The position numbers and the translations under genes were made by a program. Below, piece after piece: positions 8,715-17,634 of a stretch of 64,000 bases of DNA. The notes below the pieces were generated by a model. It made no database searches. It was not told the DNA's origin and worked only from the letters and a program-made list of their open reading frames with translations. Source of the stretch: Cyclobacteriaceae bacterium (lineage in GTDB: Bacteria; Bacteroidota; Bacteroidia; Cytophagales; Cyclobacteriaceae); assembly GCA_020436085.1 (NCBI GenBank), contig JAGQYM010000001.1:101023-165022 (forward strand), read 5' to 3'. Position 1 is the stretch's first letter; each line of letters begins with the position of its first letter.

Positions 8715-9565
8715 GGTTTTTTCAGACTCACTGTGAAGGTCGCACCTTCATCCAACTTACTTTCGCATTGTACACTTCCTCCCATCTTAATAACTAGCGT
8801 TTTCACTATCGACAACCCGAGTCCTGTTGAGCTCTCTCCACCTGTCGGACGCGCGGTGAGACGTTGAAATTTTTGATACAATTTTTTCTGATCTTCTTCA
8901 CTTATACCCGGCCCCTCATCTTTTATGTGCAGCAGTACTTCTTCTCTCTTGTCTTCAACAGAGACTGTAACTTTTGTGTCTGGTTTTGAAAATTTGATGG
9001 CATTGGATAACAGGTTGTCCAGAATTCTGCTGAGGAATAGGCGGTCAACATAGACATTGACATCAGTAGGGCAGTTCAAAGAAATTTCAATTCTCTTTTT
9101 CTCAGCTACAGTCCTGTAATTTTTTACAAACGAAATCAGGAAGGGTTCAAGTGACAAACTATCGAGGGTCATCTCAAGTTGATGATCCTCTAGCTTTTTG
9201 GAATCCAGTAAGTTCCTCACCATGTTGAGACCGTCAACCGCAATCTGGTGTATTTTTCCGAGATACTCTTTTTGATCATCACTCAAATTCTCACTTGACA
9301 TGTTCATGAGTTGGATCAAGGCAAAGATTCGATTGAACGGCCCCTTCAAATCGTGTGACACTACACCGATAATCTGCTGTTTCTCAACGTTGAGTTCACT
9401 GAGTTGTTGATTCTGACGTGCGAATGCAACGTTTTGCTTATGAATCTCAACACTCTGTTCAGTGATAATTTTGTGCTGTCTTTTTAGGATGTAATAGGCT
9501 CTTACCTGAAGCAGGATAACCAGCAGCAACAGCAGTGCAAGAAAAATGGAGCCAATAGTGATCAC
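8711..9565 (-). CDS. Membrane sensor histidine kinase
   Basis: A 284-residue kinase with one N-terminal membrane helix (about 5-22), a short coiled-coil linker, then a HisKA domain with phospho-acceptor His71 in VVSHDLKGPFNRI and a HATPase_c domain: N box LDNLLSNAIKFSKP, G1 IKDEGPGISEED, F box YQKFQRL, G2 STGLGLSIVK. It lacks any recognisable periplasmic or PAS sensing module, so input likely comes through the membrane helix or a partner. GTG start; the codon sits right after a purine-rich GAGGAA. The facing receiver gene is the obvious but unproven partner. Confidence 0.92.
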   Translation of the reverse strand: MITIGSIFLALLLLLVILLQVRAYYILKRQHKIITEQSVEIHKQNVAFARQNQQLSELNVEKQQIIGVVSHDLKGPFNRIFALIQLMNMSSENLSDDQKEYLGKIHQIAVDGLNMVRNLLDSKKLEDHQLEMTLDSLSLEPFLISFVKNYRTVAEKKRIEISLNCPTDVNVYVDRLFLSRILDNLLSNAIKFSKPDTKVTVSVEDKREEVLLHIKDEGPGISEEDQKKLYQKFQRLTARPTGGESSTGLGLSIVKTLVIKMGGSVQCESKLDEGATFTVSLKKP

Positions 9566-9618
9566 TTCCTCGTCAATGGACGTTGAAAATAACCAGTAAT
9601 GTCATGGAATCAAATGGC

Positions 9619-10083
9619 CTAAAGCCTGAGACGCACTTCTCGTTTGTAGTCAACAGGTATTTTAACAGGAAAACCCCTCACAGCCACCTTGATATGACCC
9701 ACATAGTGGAGTTCATATTTTTTTCCGCCTATTAAGCTCATCAATGCATCAACCAGTCCAATTTCTTTAATCGATAATTGTACTTCCACCGGCACAGTAA
9801 ATTCAGATCTGGCTTTTACCAACGATTTAAGTTTTTGATCAACTCTCGCTGATTTTTTACCATCGATGTAGATGTCCATCTCGATTTCCTTAAGCCTCAT
9901 CCGAATCTGATTGGGATTGTAAAATCTCGCATCAGCTTTCAAAATCGGATCGATACCATTGCCAGGAGTCAGTTCAATGTTTTCGACAGCTCTGAATACT
10001 ACCTGCTCTTTCGGAACGCATGAAGCCAGAATCAAAAATGTCAGAAGCCAAAGACATACACCTTTCATATTCACCAATTCCAT
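9619..10083 (-). CDS. LEA14-like lipoprotein
   Basis: A 154-residue lipoprotein (signal MKGVCLWLLTFLILASC with a lipobox Cys) followed by a water-stress/LEA type 2-like beta sandwich: ADARFYNPNQIRMRLKEIEMDIYIDGKK, then SEFTVPVEVQLSIKEIG and a last strand with PVDYKREVRLRL. Such domains are widespread in Bacteroidota envelope proteins; no enzymatic role is expected. The start could be ATG 10083 or ATG 10068; the latter gives the more usual signal peptide. Confidence 0.8.
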   Translation of the reverse strand: MELVNMKGVCLWLLTFLILASCVPKEQVVFRAVENIELTPGNGIDPILKADARFYNPNQIRMRLKEIEMDIYIDGKKSARVDQKLKSLVKARSEFTVPVEVQLSIKEIGLVDALMSLIGGKKYELHYVGHIKVAVRGFPVKIPVDYKREVRLRL

Positions 10084-10121
10084 GGCAAGACTGTTGAAAA
10101 GAATTTTTGTTACAAGTCTGA

Positions 10122-11231
10122 CTAGTTGGGGAAGAGTGACCTGTCGATCTTAGGGATCAACTTTATCGCATTCTTGTAATAAACCTTTTTCAGCACTTCG
10201 TCAGAAAGACCAAGTCCGTACATACGCCAAAAAGCGTGGTACCTCTTATGATAAGGGAAATACTCGTCTTCAGTTTCTAAAACTCTGAAATAGGTCTCGT
10301 ACTCATCTGGCACCCAACTGTCTTTTCCAAACAGCACGCGGTCCTGGTATTTTGTTATGAAAGCATTACCAGCTCGCGGCTGTCGGCCGAGCTCTGCGAT
10401 CACTGCACCAATTTCAGTGTACATATTCGGAAACTGCTCCATCAACTCGCCAAGTTTTTTCAAATCGCTACCATACCAGCCCAGGTGAGCATTTATGAAT
10501 TTAGTCTTTGGGTGTTTTTTAAAAATGTTGTGTTGTTCAGCAATGATGGTTTCCCATGACACGGGGTCGTTATCATGTCTGCGTCCAGGATGCGTTTTGA
10601 GTTCCAGCCAACGTTCATTCTGATTGTCGATGGGCAGCCAAAATTGTTTTGGATCTGCTGCGTGAATCAAAACCGGAATTCCCAACTCTCCGCACTTAGC
10701 CCAAACGGGATCAATACGAGGGTCATCAATATGAATGCGATCACCTTTGCGGTCTTTTGAGAACATACCCAACGACTTATAAATCTTTAGGCCACTTGCC
10801 CCTTTCTTTACATCGTCTTCGAGCTGCTTCACTGTTCGCTTCGTCCAATCACTGTCATCAATACCACTAAAGTCAACATTGGTGAAAACCAGAAAACGAT
10901 TAGGATAATGATCCTTTACGTTTTTTAGTGAATTGTCGAGATGCTCGGTGCTTCCTCTTCCACGGCCGCTAAGGTTTGTCATCACAGCCATATTCATTTT
11001 ATCCATCTCGCTTATCAAATTGCCCAGGTCCATAGTTGGCATGCCAAACTGATGATTATGGATATCAACAAATGGAAACTTAGCGCGAATGACATGGTGC
11101 TCGGGAACAACCAGTGATGAGGGTGGATCATAATCTTCAAAATCCATTTTCATATCCAGTGGTCTCTCTTGGGCACAGGCCATGAGTGTAGCGACTAATA
11201 GAAAAACTGAAAGGGTAAACTTAGAGATCAT
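10122..11231 (-). CDS. Exported metal-dependent amidohydrolase
   Basis: A 369-residue amidohydrolase (amidohydrolase_2 type TIM barrel) with an N-terminal signal and lipobox-like LMACAQ. Metal-binding motifs are visible in order: VDIHNHQFG on the first strand, LIHAADP in the middle, FINAHLGWYGSD, and a terminal Asp in LFGKDSWVPDE. Proteins of this family in Bacteroidota are usually annotated by fold only; the reaction could be a decarboxylation or a C-N/C-O hydrolysis. It stands alone with an upstream TATATTTG box (minus strand, plus 11249-11256). Confidence 0.82.
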   Translation of the reverse strand: MISKFTLSVFLLVATLMACAQERPLDMKMDFEDYDPPSSLVVPEHHVIRAKFPFVDIHNHQFGMPTMDLGNLISEMDKMNMAVMTNLSGRGRGSTEHLDNSLKNVKDHYPNRFLVFTNVDFSGIDDSDWTKRTVKQLEDDVKKGASGLKIYKSLGMFSKDRKGDRIHIDDPRIDPVWAKCGELGIPVLIHAADPKQFWLPIDNQNERWLELKTHPGRRHDNDPVSWETIIAEQHNIFKKHPKTKFINAHLGWYGSDLKKLGELMEQFPNMYTEIGAVIAELGRQPRAGNAFITKYQDRVLFGKDSWVPDEYETYFRVLETEDEYFPYHKRYHAFWRMYGLGLSDEVLKKVYYKNAIKLIPKIDRSLFPN

Positions 11232-11607
11232 TTAATTAGAGGTTTGAGCAAATATAAACGAACCAAAAAATCAATGGTTCACAAATCCATGCAAGTGGCG
11301 TACCTGTTTTCGAGTTATACCGACTAATGGCTGCCGAATTTGTCAAAAATGGTCAAATATTGCCGGTTTGGGCAAAAAAATCCTTTAAACACCAAAGTCG
11401 ATACGAGTGGTGAGATAAACCCGGAACGGTTTTTGGAATCAAACTCATACCATGCGAAAGGTGATTACGTTTTTAGTTTTTTTAATGCTGGTGCTAATGT
11501 CTTTGCTGAGAACTGAAACTGACAGCGAAAGCAAAACCCGATACGAGGCAGGGCAAACGCATATGAACATTTCTTTCTAACTTGGAGTTTTCAAAATCAC
11601 CTGTTTG
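11232..11607. other. Intergenic region with a weak small-gene candidate
   Basis: This 376-nt gap separates two divergent genes. It carries the TATATTTG box for the amidohydrolase (plus 11249-11256) and a possible 42-codon gene (11452-11580). No RNA gene, repeat or strong hairpin was recognised. Confidence 0.5.
11452..11580 (+). CDS. Possible small membrane peptide (42 aa)
   Basis: ATG at 11452 opens 42 codons: MRKVITFLVFLMLVLMSLL is a positively charged start and a single hydrophobic helix, followed by a polar tail rich in E, T and S. It ends at TAA 11578-11580, 27 nt before the TPR gene, in the same direction. The composition is that of a small membrane or secreted peptide, but nothing else supports expression; it may be a chance frame or the remnant of a leader. 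Confidence 0.3.
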   Translation: MRKVITFLVFLMLVLMSLLRTETDSESKTRYEAGQTHMNISF

Positions 11608-12717
11608 ATGAGACTTACGATTTTTTTTCTTGTCATAATGCCTTTGATCGGCTTCTCACAAGCCAACGATGTCGCGTTGACTAGTGCAAAGAAGAAGCTT
11701 GATGCAAGGGATTTCACTGCAGCCAAAGCCGAGCTATCGAAGTTGCTGGAATCCAATCCAAAAAATAAAGCTGCGCTATCATTACGAGGTCAGGCGCGAA
11801 TGGGACTAGAAGACTTTTATGGTGCGATAGCTGATTTCACATTCGCACTTGAGGTAGATTCTACATTTGCGGAAGCTTTAAATTTTCGAGGTGAATCCAA
11901 AATTGGTCTGGGGGATGACTACGGAGCAATTGAGGATCTCGACAAAGCGATTCGATTCAATCCTAAATACACTGACGCTTTTACCAATCGTGGGTTTGCC
12001 AAATACAACATTGGCGAACTTCAAGAATCATACTTCGATTTTTCAAAAGCGCTTGAGATTGGCCCACCTGATGCAGATAAGTATTTTAACCGTGGCGTGG
12101 TAAAGTCTGAACTTGGCGAATTTGTAAGTGCGATCGATGATTATAGCAAAGCAATCGAGTTGGACAAAGAGGATGCCTCACTTTACAACTATCGCGGAGT
12201 GGCATACTATAATACTGACACTTACGACAAGGCGCTGCAAGATTATGACAGGGCCATCAAGCTTGATCCCAATGATCCATTGAAGTATGAAAACAGAGCT
12301 CTCGCACGAAGTGCCAATGAAGATTTGAAAGGGGCGATGGAAGATTACAACAAATCCATAGAACTGGATGGCGAGGATCCAGAAACTTACAACCTAAGAG
12401 GTGTACTTAAATACGCGATGGAAGACTTTGATGGCGCAATTGCCGATTACACCAAAGCACTTGAAATTGACCCCACGAATCCCACTTATTATGATAACCG
12501 CGCATTAGCGTACACTGAGAAGGAGAGCTATAGCAACGCAGTTGATGATTACACATCTTCAATACAACTTTATCCAGATGACCCTGAAACTTACTTGCAG
12601 CGCGGCCTCGTGAAATTGCTGATGAACAACAACTATGATGGTTGCCTCGACCTCAAGCATGCAGAAGAGCTAGGCTCTCCTGATGCCAAGGCCGCAATTA
12701 AAAAGAGTTGTAAGTAA
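11608..12717 (+). CDS. Exported tetratricopeptide-repeat protein
   Basis: A 369-residue protein: signal peptide MRLTIFFLVIMPLIGFSQA, then about ten consecutive 34-residue TPR units, almost all with the pattern N-RG-A-Y---D---A--DY-KAIELDP (for example YNYRGVAYYNTDTYDKALQDYD and YDNRALAYTEKESYSNAVDDY). It ends with a NYDGCLDLKHAEELGSPDA capping helix common in Bacteroidota TPR proteins. The start is ATG 11608 rather than the TTG just before it. Likely a periplasmic scaffold; partners unknown. Confidence 0.9.
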   Translation: MRLTIFFLVIMPLIGFSQANDVALTSAKKKLDARDFTAAKAELSKLLESNPKNKAALSLRGQARMGLEDFYGAIADFTFALEVDSTFAEALNFRGESKIGLGDDYGAIEDLDKAIRFNPKYTDAFTNRGFAKYNIGELQESYFDFSKALEIGPPDADKYFNRGVVKSELGEFVSAIDDYSKAIELDKEDASLYNYRGVAYYNTDTYDKALQDYDRAIKLDPNDPLKYENRALARSANEDLKGAMEDYNKSIELDGEDPETYNLRGVLKYAMEDFDGAIADYTKALEIDPTNPTYYDNRALAYTEKESYSNAVDDYTSSIQLYPDDPETYLQRGLVKLLMNNNYDGCLDLKHAEELGSPDAKAAIKKSCK

Positions 12718-12720
12718 ATT

Positions 12721-13101
12721 CTAACTGCCTCCCGCCCCTACATACTTAGCACTCCCAAACCCAAGTACGGGGAATGCAACAAATGGCAAAATGATAAGTA
12801 GGATAGTCATCCCGATGCCCTGTCCAAATGAAAGAGACAATTGGTGGTAGAGCAGAATGATTATGATAAAATTTACAAAAGGAATTAACAACAAAATTAT
12901 CCACCAAACGGGTTTACCCACTATTTCCAGTAAAACTATAAGATTATAGATTGGAATTATCGCTGCCCATCCTGGCTTTCCAGCCTTCTCAAACACCTTC
13001 CACATTCCAACAATTACAATCAATAAAATGAGAAAATAGAAAAAGGCAAAGGCGCCCATAGCAGCCATAATGCCTCCGGAATAAGAATCGTAGTCTTCCA
13101 T
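12721..13101 (-). CDS. DUF5684 membrane protein
   Basis: A 126-residue membrane protein with four hydrophobic helices and the hallmark WKVFEKAGKPGWAAIIPIYNLIV between helices one and two, seen in the DUF5684 family (sometimes fused to signal peptidase I). Start chosen at ATG 13101 (MEDYDSYSGG), which gives the usual short N-terminus; starts at ATG 13140 or TTG 13170 would add an atypical basic leader. It converges with the TPR gene, 3 nt apart. Function unknown. Confidence 0.8.
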   Translation of the reverse strand: MEDYDSYSGGIMAAMGAFAFFYFLILLIVIVGMWKVFEKAGKPGWAAIIPIYNLIVLLEIVGKPVWWIILLLIPFVNFIIIILLYHQLSLSFGQGIGMTILLIILPFVAFPVLGFGSAKYVGAGGS

Positions 13102-13208
13102 AATAACTTTCGGGTTAGGTTTAAGGTAAAGGTGTTTCATGAAGGTAGTGAAACCACCCTTTAAGATCAAATTACACCCAATGCAACACCGTTTGATTAT
13201 CTTGAGTT

Positions 13209-13730
13209 ATGAATGCACAAATACAAAAACGGTTGGATAAGATTGAGCGGCTTACTTATGAGCTACAACAAAAAACCAAACCGTTTGAACATGCATTCAA
13301 TGACAAACCCGACTCACTCTCATGGTCTCTTCATCAGGTGCTTGCTCATCTTGTAGCAGCAGAAAAACTGTCCGTTCAATATTTGTCTAAAAAGATCAAT
13401 GGAATTAATGAGGTGGGAAACACTGGAGTTTATGAAGAAGCGAAGATGGTAGTTGTCAAACTTTCGCAGCGATTACCGTTCAAATTCAAAGCGCCAACGC
13501 GAGTGGTTGAGAGCACAACAACCTACGACAGCCTTGCCTCTCTTTTTACAGACTGGCATCTTACACGGCAATCTTTGAAACAGTTGTTAGAGACTATCGA
13601 AGATCGAAATGTAAAAAAGAGAATCTTCAAGCACATCATTGCTGGTAAGCTCAACGTATTGCATGCCATTGATTTCATGTACGAACACATCAATCACCAT
13701 TTGCCACAGATTAACCGCCTTTTGAAATAA
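13209..13730 (+). CDS. DinB-family protein
   Basis: A 173-residue four-helix protein of the DinB/YfiT superfamily, which binds a divalent metal with a His triad and includes thiol transferases. Candidate ligands are the His in SWSLHQVLAHLVAAE and the terminal HINHHLPQINRLL. No signal peptide, so cytoplasmic. A second, exported relative occurs at 28097. Activity unknown. Confidence 0.83.
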   Translation: MNAQIQKRLDKIERLTYELQQKTKPFEHAFNDKPDSLSWSLHQVLAHLVAAEKLSVQYLSKKINGINEVGNTGVYEEAKMVVVKLSQRLPFKFKAPTRVVESTTTYDSLASLFTDWHLTRQSLKQLLETIEDRNVKKRIFKHIIAGKLNVLHAIDFMYEHINHHLPQINRLLK

Positions 13731-13806
13731 CTATCTAAGGTTAATCACATCTCTCACCTCTTCTCTTTAAAAGTCTTCCTAGCTTTCGGGATAAATTTTT
13801 TACGTT

Positions 13807-16347
13807 ATGCACAAATTTCTCATCACTTCCTTTCTAAGCTTCACTATCCTACATTCTTTCGGGCAGTCATCATTGCAAAGTCCGGAACAATTTCTTGGGT
13901 ACGAATTGGGCGACAGATTCACCCGACATCACCGTGTCGTAGAATATTTTCAACAAGTAGCCGCTGCCCGACCCAACAACGTAAAAATCATCCAGTACGG
14001 AGAAACCTACGAACATCGCCCGCTGATTGTAGCTGTGGTGGCCTCCGATGAGAATTTTAAAAAACTGGATCAGATCAGGATGGACAATCTGCGCAGAACC
14101 GGTTTCGAGCAAGGCACACCGTCTACCAACGTGGCGCTGGTTTGGCTGAGCTACAATGTACATGGCAATGAAGCCAACTCAACCGAGGCTTCCATGAAAA
14201 CCCTTCATGCTTTTGCCGATCCCTCGAATGCAAAAACTCAGGAATGGTTGAAAAATACGGTGGTGATACTTGATCCTTGTATCAATCCTGATGGAAGGGA
14301 TCGGTATGCAAATTTTTATAATCAATATGGTAACTACCCTCCAAATCCAAGTATTGATTCGAAAGAACACCGTGAACCCTGGCCGGGCGGAAGAGCAAAC
14401 CACTATCTGTTTGACCTAAACCGCGATTGGGCATGGCAAACTCAAACTGAATCGCAAGCGAGGATCAAACTTTACAATCAGTGGATGCCTCATGTTCACG
14501 TAGACTTTCATGAACAGTTCTACAACAATCCTTACTACTTCGCGCCAGCTGCTGAGCCGCTGCACGAAGTTATTTCCAAATGGCAGCGTGAATTCGAAAC
14601 AATGATCGGTAAGAACAACGCCAAGTATTTCGATGAACAAGGTTGGTTGTACTTTACGAAAGAGCGTTTCGACCTTTATTATCCGAGTTATGGTGATACT
14701 TATCCGACTTACAGTGGAGCAATTGGCATGACCTACGAGCAAGGGGGTCACGGTTTTGGCGGATTGACCGTGACAACTAAAGAGGGTGACCCGCTTACAC
14801 TGAAAGATCGACTCACACATCATTTCACCAATGGTTTATCAACCGTTGAAGTCACATCCAAGAATGCGGCACGTGTGACAGAAGAATTTGAAAAGTATTT
14901 TAGAGAAAACCTCACCGGCCCTTCAGCTCCCTATAAAACATATGTGATCAAAGCGAGCAATCCAACGGATAAGGTCAATAGGCTAACCTCGTGGATGGAT
15001 ACACACAAAATTCAATACGGTCATCCTGGAGCAACCAAAGCCAGTCGTGGGTTTGATTTTGAAACTCAGGCGACCGGTAACGTGAGCGTTTCAACAGATG
15101 ATATAGTCATCAACGTTTATCAACCAAAGGGAAGATTTGTGACTACACTTTTTGAACCTCAATCAAAACTCAATGACTCCATCACGTATGACATCACCGC
15201 GTGGAATCTGATGTATGCATACGGATTGAAAGCGTATGCGCTAAATGAGCGTATCAACCTGGCCAAACCATACGAAAAGGCGCAAACGAAGAACGCTGCA
15301 ATTAATGGAAAGCCCTACGCCTACATATTCAAATACGAGAGCCTGGCTGATGTAAAATTTCTCGCTGCGATGCTGAAGAATGGGTTTAAAGTAAGGTCAG
15401 CCGACTACGGATTCGCAGTGGCAGGGGAAAATTTTGAAAGAGGAACGTTGATTGTCACGAGAAAGAACAACGAAAAGTTAGAAAATTTCGATTCGTCTCT
15501 TCAATCGCTTGCCAACGAAATGGGTAGAAAGATTTACACTACAACTACCGGGTATGTTGATAGGGGCAAGGATTTTGGATCAGCCGATGTGAACTACCTG
15601 AAAGCTCCGAATGTCGCATTGATCGGTGGTGATCAAACTTCTTCACTTGGATTTGGTGAGGTTTGGCATTTCTTCGAGCGTGATCTTGCATATCCTATCA
15701 CCGTTATTGGTACCGACTATTTTAAATCAATCGATCTGACAAAATATGATGTCATCATCGTGCCTCCAGGCAACTACAGAATGTTTGATGAGGATCAACT
15801 AAACGCCCTCAGCGAGTGGGTGTCTGCCGGAGGTCGACTCATCGTCACGGCACAGGCGCTAAACTCTTTTGCTGACAAAAAAGGATTTGCCCTTAAGAAA
15901 TATGCAACGGACGATGCTAAGAAGGCTGCCGAAAAAGAAGCGGAGGCAGAAAAGAAATCAAATGAACTCACTCGCTACGATGAGGCCGAACGCAAAGAAC
16001 TATCAACGTCAATCTTTGGAGCTATTTACAAAGTTACGCTTGACTCTTCTCACCCATTGGCATTCGGTTTAGGGGGTTCTTACTACAGCTTGAGAACAAC
16101 CTCACTGCACTATGACTACTTGCAAGGTGGATGGAACGTGGGTACACTGCGTGGTAACGTGAAGCCGCTTATAGGCTTTGCGGGATATAAGGCAAATAAG
16201 GAACTCAAAGATTCAATGGTTTTTGGAGTAGAGGATAAGGGTCGTGGACAAGTGATTTACCTGGTTGATAACCCAATGTTCCGTTCTTTTTGGGAAAACG
16301 GAAAAATGCTTTTCTCAAACGCTGTCTTTGTTGTTGGAGGTTTGTAA
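13807..16347 (+). CDS. Secreted M14-family zinc carboxypeptidase
   Basis: An 846-residue exported metallopeptidase. After a signal peptide (LSFTILHSFGQ) comes an M14 domain: zinc ligands H119 and E122 in NVHGNEANSTE, the third ligand H235 in HVDFHEQFYNNPYYF, and the catalytic Glu311 in MTYEQGGHG; NPDGRDR matches the family's substrate-carboxylate loop. Residues about 560-720 form a class I glutamine-amidotransferase-like fold (YDVIIVPPGNYRMF, LSEWVSAGGRLIVTAQA) without an obvious catalytic Cys. A charged helical insert (KKAAEKEAEAEKKS) separates it from the C-terminal part. Likely a periplasmic or surface peptide hydrolase. Confidence 0.9.
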   Translation: MHKFLITSFLSFTILHSFGQSSLQSPEQFLGYELGDRFTRHHRVVEYFQQVAAARPNNVKIIQYGETYEHRPLIVAVVASDENFKKLDQIRMDNLRRTGFEQGTPSTNVALVWLSYNVHGNEANSTEASMKTLHAFADPSNAKTQEWLKNTVVILDPCINPDGRDRYANFYNQYGNYPPNPSIDSKEHREPWPGGRANHYLFDLNRDWAWQTQTESQARIKLYNQWMPHVHVDFHEQFYNNPYYFAPAAEPLHEVISKWQREFETMIGKNNAKYFDEQGWLYFTKERFDLYYPSYGDTYPTYSGAIGMTYEQGGHGFGGLTVTTKEGDPLTLKDRLTHHFTNGLSTVEVTSKNAARVTEEFEKYFRENLTGPSAPYKTYVIKASNPTDKVNRLTSWMDTHKIQYGHPGATKASRGFDFETQATGNVSVSTDDIVINVYQPKGRFVTTLFEPQSKLNDSITYDITAWNLMYAYGLKAYALNERINLAKPYEKAQTKNAAINGKPYAYIFKYESLADVKFLAAMLKNGFKVRSADYGFAVAGENFERGTLIVTRKNNEKLENFDSSLQSLANEMGRKIYTTTTGYVDRGKDFGSADVNYLKAPNVALIGGDQTSSLGFGEVWHFFERDLAYPITVIGTDYFKSIDLTKYDVIIVPPGNYRMFDEDQLNALSEWVSAGGRLIVTAQALNSFADKKGFALKKYATDDAKKAAEKEAEAEKKSNELTRYDEAERKELSTSIFGAIYKVTLDSSHPLAFGLGGSYYSLRTTSLHYDYLQGGWNVGTLRGNVKPLIGFAGYKANKELKDSMVFGVEDKGRGQVIYLVDNPMFRSFWENGKMLFSNAVFVVGGL

Positions 16348-16397
16348 ATGGTGTGATTAAATGTTTGAGAAGCGCAGTCTAAAAATTGGGGAGTCTT

Positions 16398-16491
16398 CCG
16401 TGAACCTTTGTGACTTCTTTGTGGTGTTTTGTCAAATAGCTGTTACCCGGAATTAACAAAGTAGACTCAAAGGTCACAATGATTCTCACGG
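16398..16491. repeat. Imperfect inverted repeat in a convergent gap
   Basis: The plus-strand segment beginning CCGTGAACCTTTGTGAC at 16398 and the reverse complement of the segment ending at 16491 (CCGTGAGAATCATTGTGACC) share CCGTGA and TTGTGAC blocks in the same order with small gaps. The right arm covers the stop codon of the dehydrogenase gene. It resembles small dispersed intergenic repeats but only this copy was noticed in the window. Confidence 0.35.
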
Positions 16492-17532
16492 CTCGAGAAC
16501 AACCTTCAAACAGTTATCCAGCTTGTTGGCGAAGATATCATAACCCTTTTTCCCTTCACTCAGTTTCATCCGATGGGTAAGGATAGAAGTCAGATTATAT
16601 TTCTTTTGTTGGACTACCGGAATCAACTTGTCCATAAAATGTCGAGCGGGACAACGACCAACTTTGTACGTCAAATTTTTGTCGTAGGCTTGAGTAGGTG
16701 AAAACGCAAGATGCTGGTCATTGCATACGCCAACGGTTGAAATAATTCCTCCCGGGCGAAGGAGATCATAAGCCAACTTTCCGGCAGATTTATTACCCAC
16801 TACTTCCAGCACAGCATCTGCACCACGTCCTTCGTTGTAGCTTTTAATCACCTCAACAGGACTTTCTTTAAGAAAATTAATCGGGGTCGCTCCAAACTCT
16901 TTAGCCATCGCCAATCTTTCCTCCACCGAGTCAATAGCAAATAACTTCTCGGCTCCGTATTCTCTTGCTCCCGCTATCGACATCAGCCCTACTGGACCAC
17001 AACCAACTACGGCATATGATCCATTCGGTTTTATCTCTGCCTGATGAGCACAAAAAAATCCTGTAGACATAATGTCACCCAACAGCAGACCTTCTTCCAG
17101 AGAAACACCTTCAGGTATTTTTTCAAGTGTGGAATCGGCCATTGGCACGCGCACATACTCGGCTTGGCCACCATGCAGTCCATGACCTTTTTCTACCCAG
17201 CCATAGAGTTGGCCTTTCTCACAACGACAGGTCAATCCAATCTTGCAGTAAAAGCATTGGCCACAATTGGTTGTGAAGGGGCTCATCACGATATCTCCGA
17301 CACTCAGTGACATAACATTCTTTCCTTTCTCAACTACTTCACCCACGAACTCGTGACCCATCACTGTCCCTTTATCCAAACCCTTTTCACGTTCGTAAAA
17401 CACGTGCAGGTCTGACCCGCATATACAGGTCAACTTTACTTTGACAATGACGTCCTTATTATTGATCAAAGTGGGATCATTAACAGTTTGGTAACTAATA
17501 TTTTCCTTCCCCTGAAATGTTAGTGCCTTCAT
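16486..17532 (-). CDS. Zinc-dependent alcohol dehydrogenase family protein
   Basis: A 348-residue medium-chain dehydrogenase/reductase. Catalytic zinc ligands: Cys38 in CICGSDLH and the His-Glu pair in GHEFVGEVVEKG. The structural zinc site is the four-Cys lobe CGQCFYCKIGLTCRC. A Rossmann GCGPVGLMS motif binds NAD(P). The LGDIMSTGFFCAHQAEIKPNG strand is typical of the glutathione-independent formaldehyde dehydrogenase or threonine dehydrogenase-like branch, but the substrate cannot be fixed from sequence. Confidence 0.92.
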   Translation of the reverse strand: MKALTFQGKENISYQTVNDPTLINNKDVIVKVKLTCICGSDLHVFYEREKGLDKGTVMGHEFVGEVVEKGKNVMSLSVGDIVMSPFTTNCGQCFYCKIGLTCRCEKGQLYGWVEKGHGLHGGQAEYVRVPMADSTLEKIPEGVSLEEGLLLGDIMSTGFFCAHQAEIKPNGSYAVVGCGPVGLMSIAGAREYGAEKLFAIDSVEERLAMAKEFGATPINFLKESPVEVIKSYNEGRGADAVLEVVGNKSAGKLAYDLLRPGGIISTVGVCNDQHLAFSPTQAYDKNLTYKVGRCPARHFMDKLIPVVQQKKYNLTSILTHRMKLSEGKKGYDIFANKLDNCLKVVLEP

Positions 17533-17599
17533 GAATGGTAAAATAGAAATTGAAAGTTATCGTTCTTTCTTCAGCCGAAGAATTCGTAGAAGCTAAATT

Positions 17600-17630
17600 A
17601 TTGATATAAATAGAAGGTGACGTACTTTTG
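17600..17630 (+). promoter_or_regulatory. Consensus Bacteroidota promoter of gldB
   Basis: ATTG at 17600-17603 and TACTTTTG at 17623-17630 are separated by exactly 19 nt, matching the Bacteroidota sigma-ABfr consensus TTTG-N19-TAnnTTTG in spacing and -7 bases. The start codon follows the box by only 4 nt, so the transcript is expected to begin at or next to the ATG. Confidence 0.7.
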
Positions 17631-17634
17631 TCGA

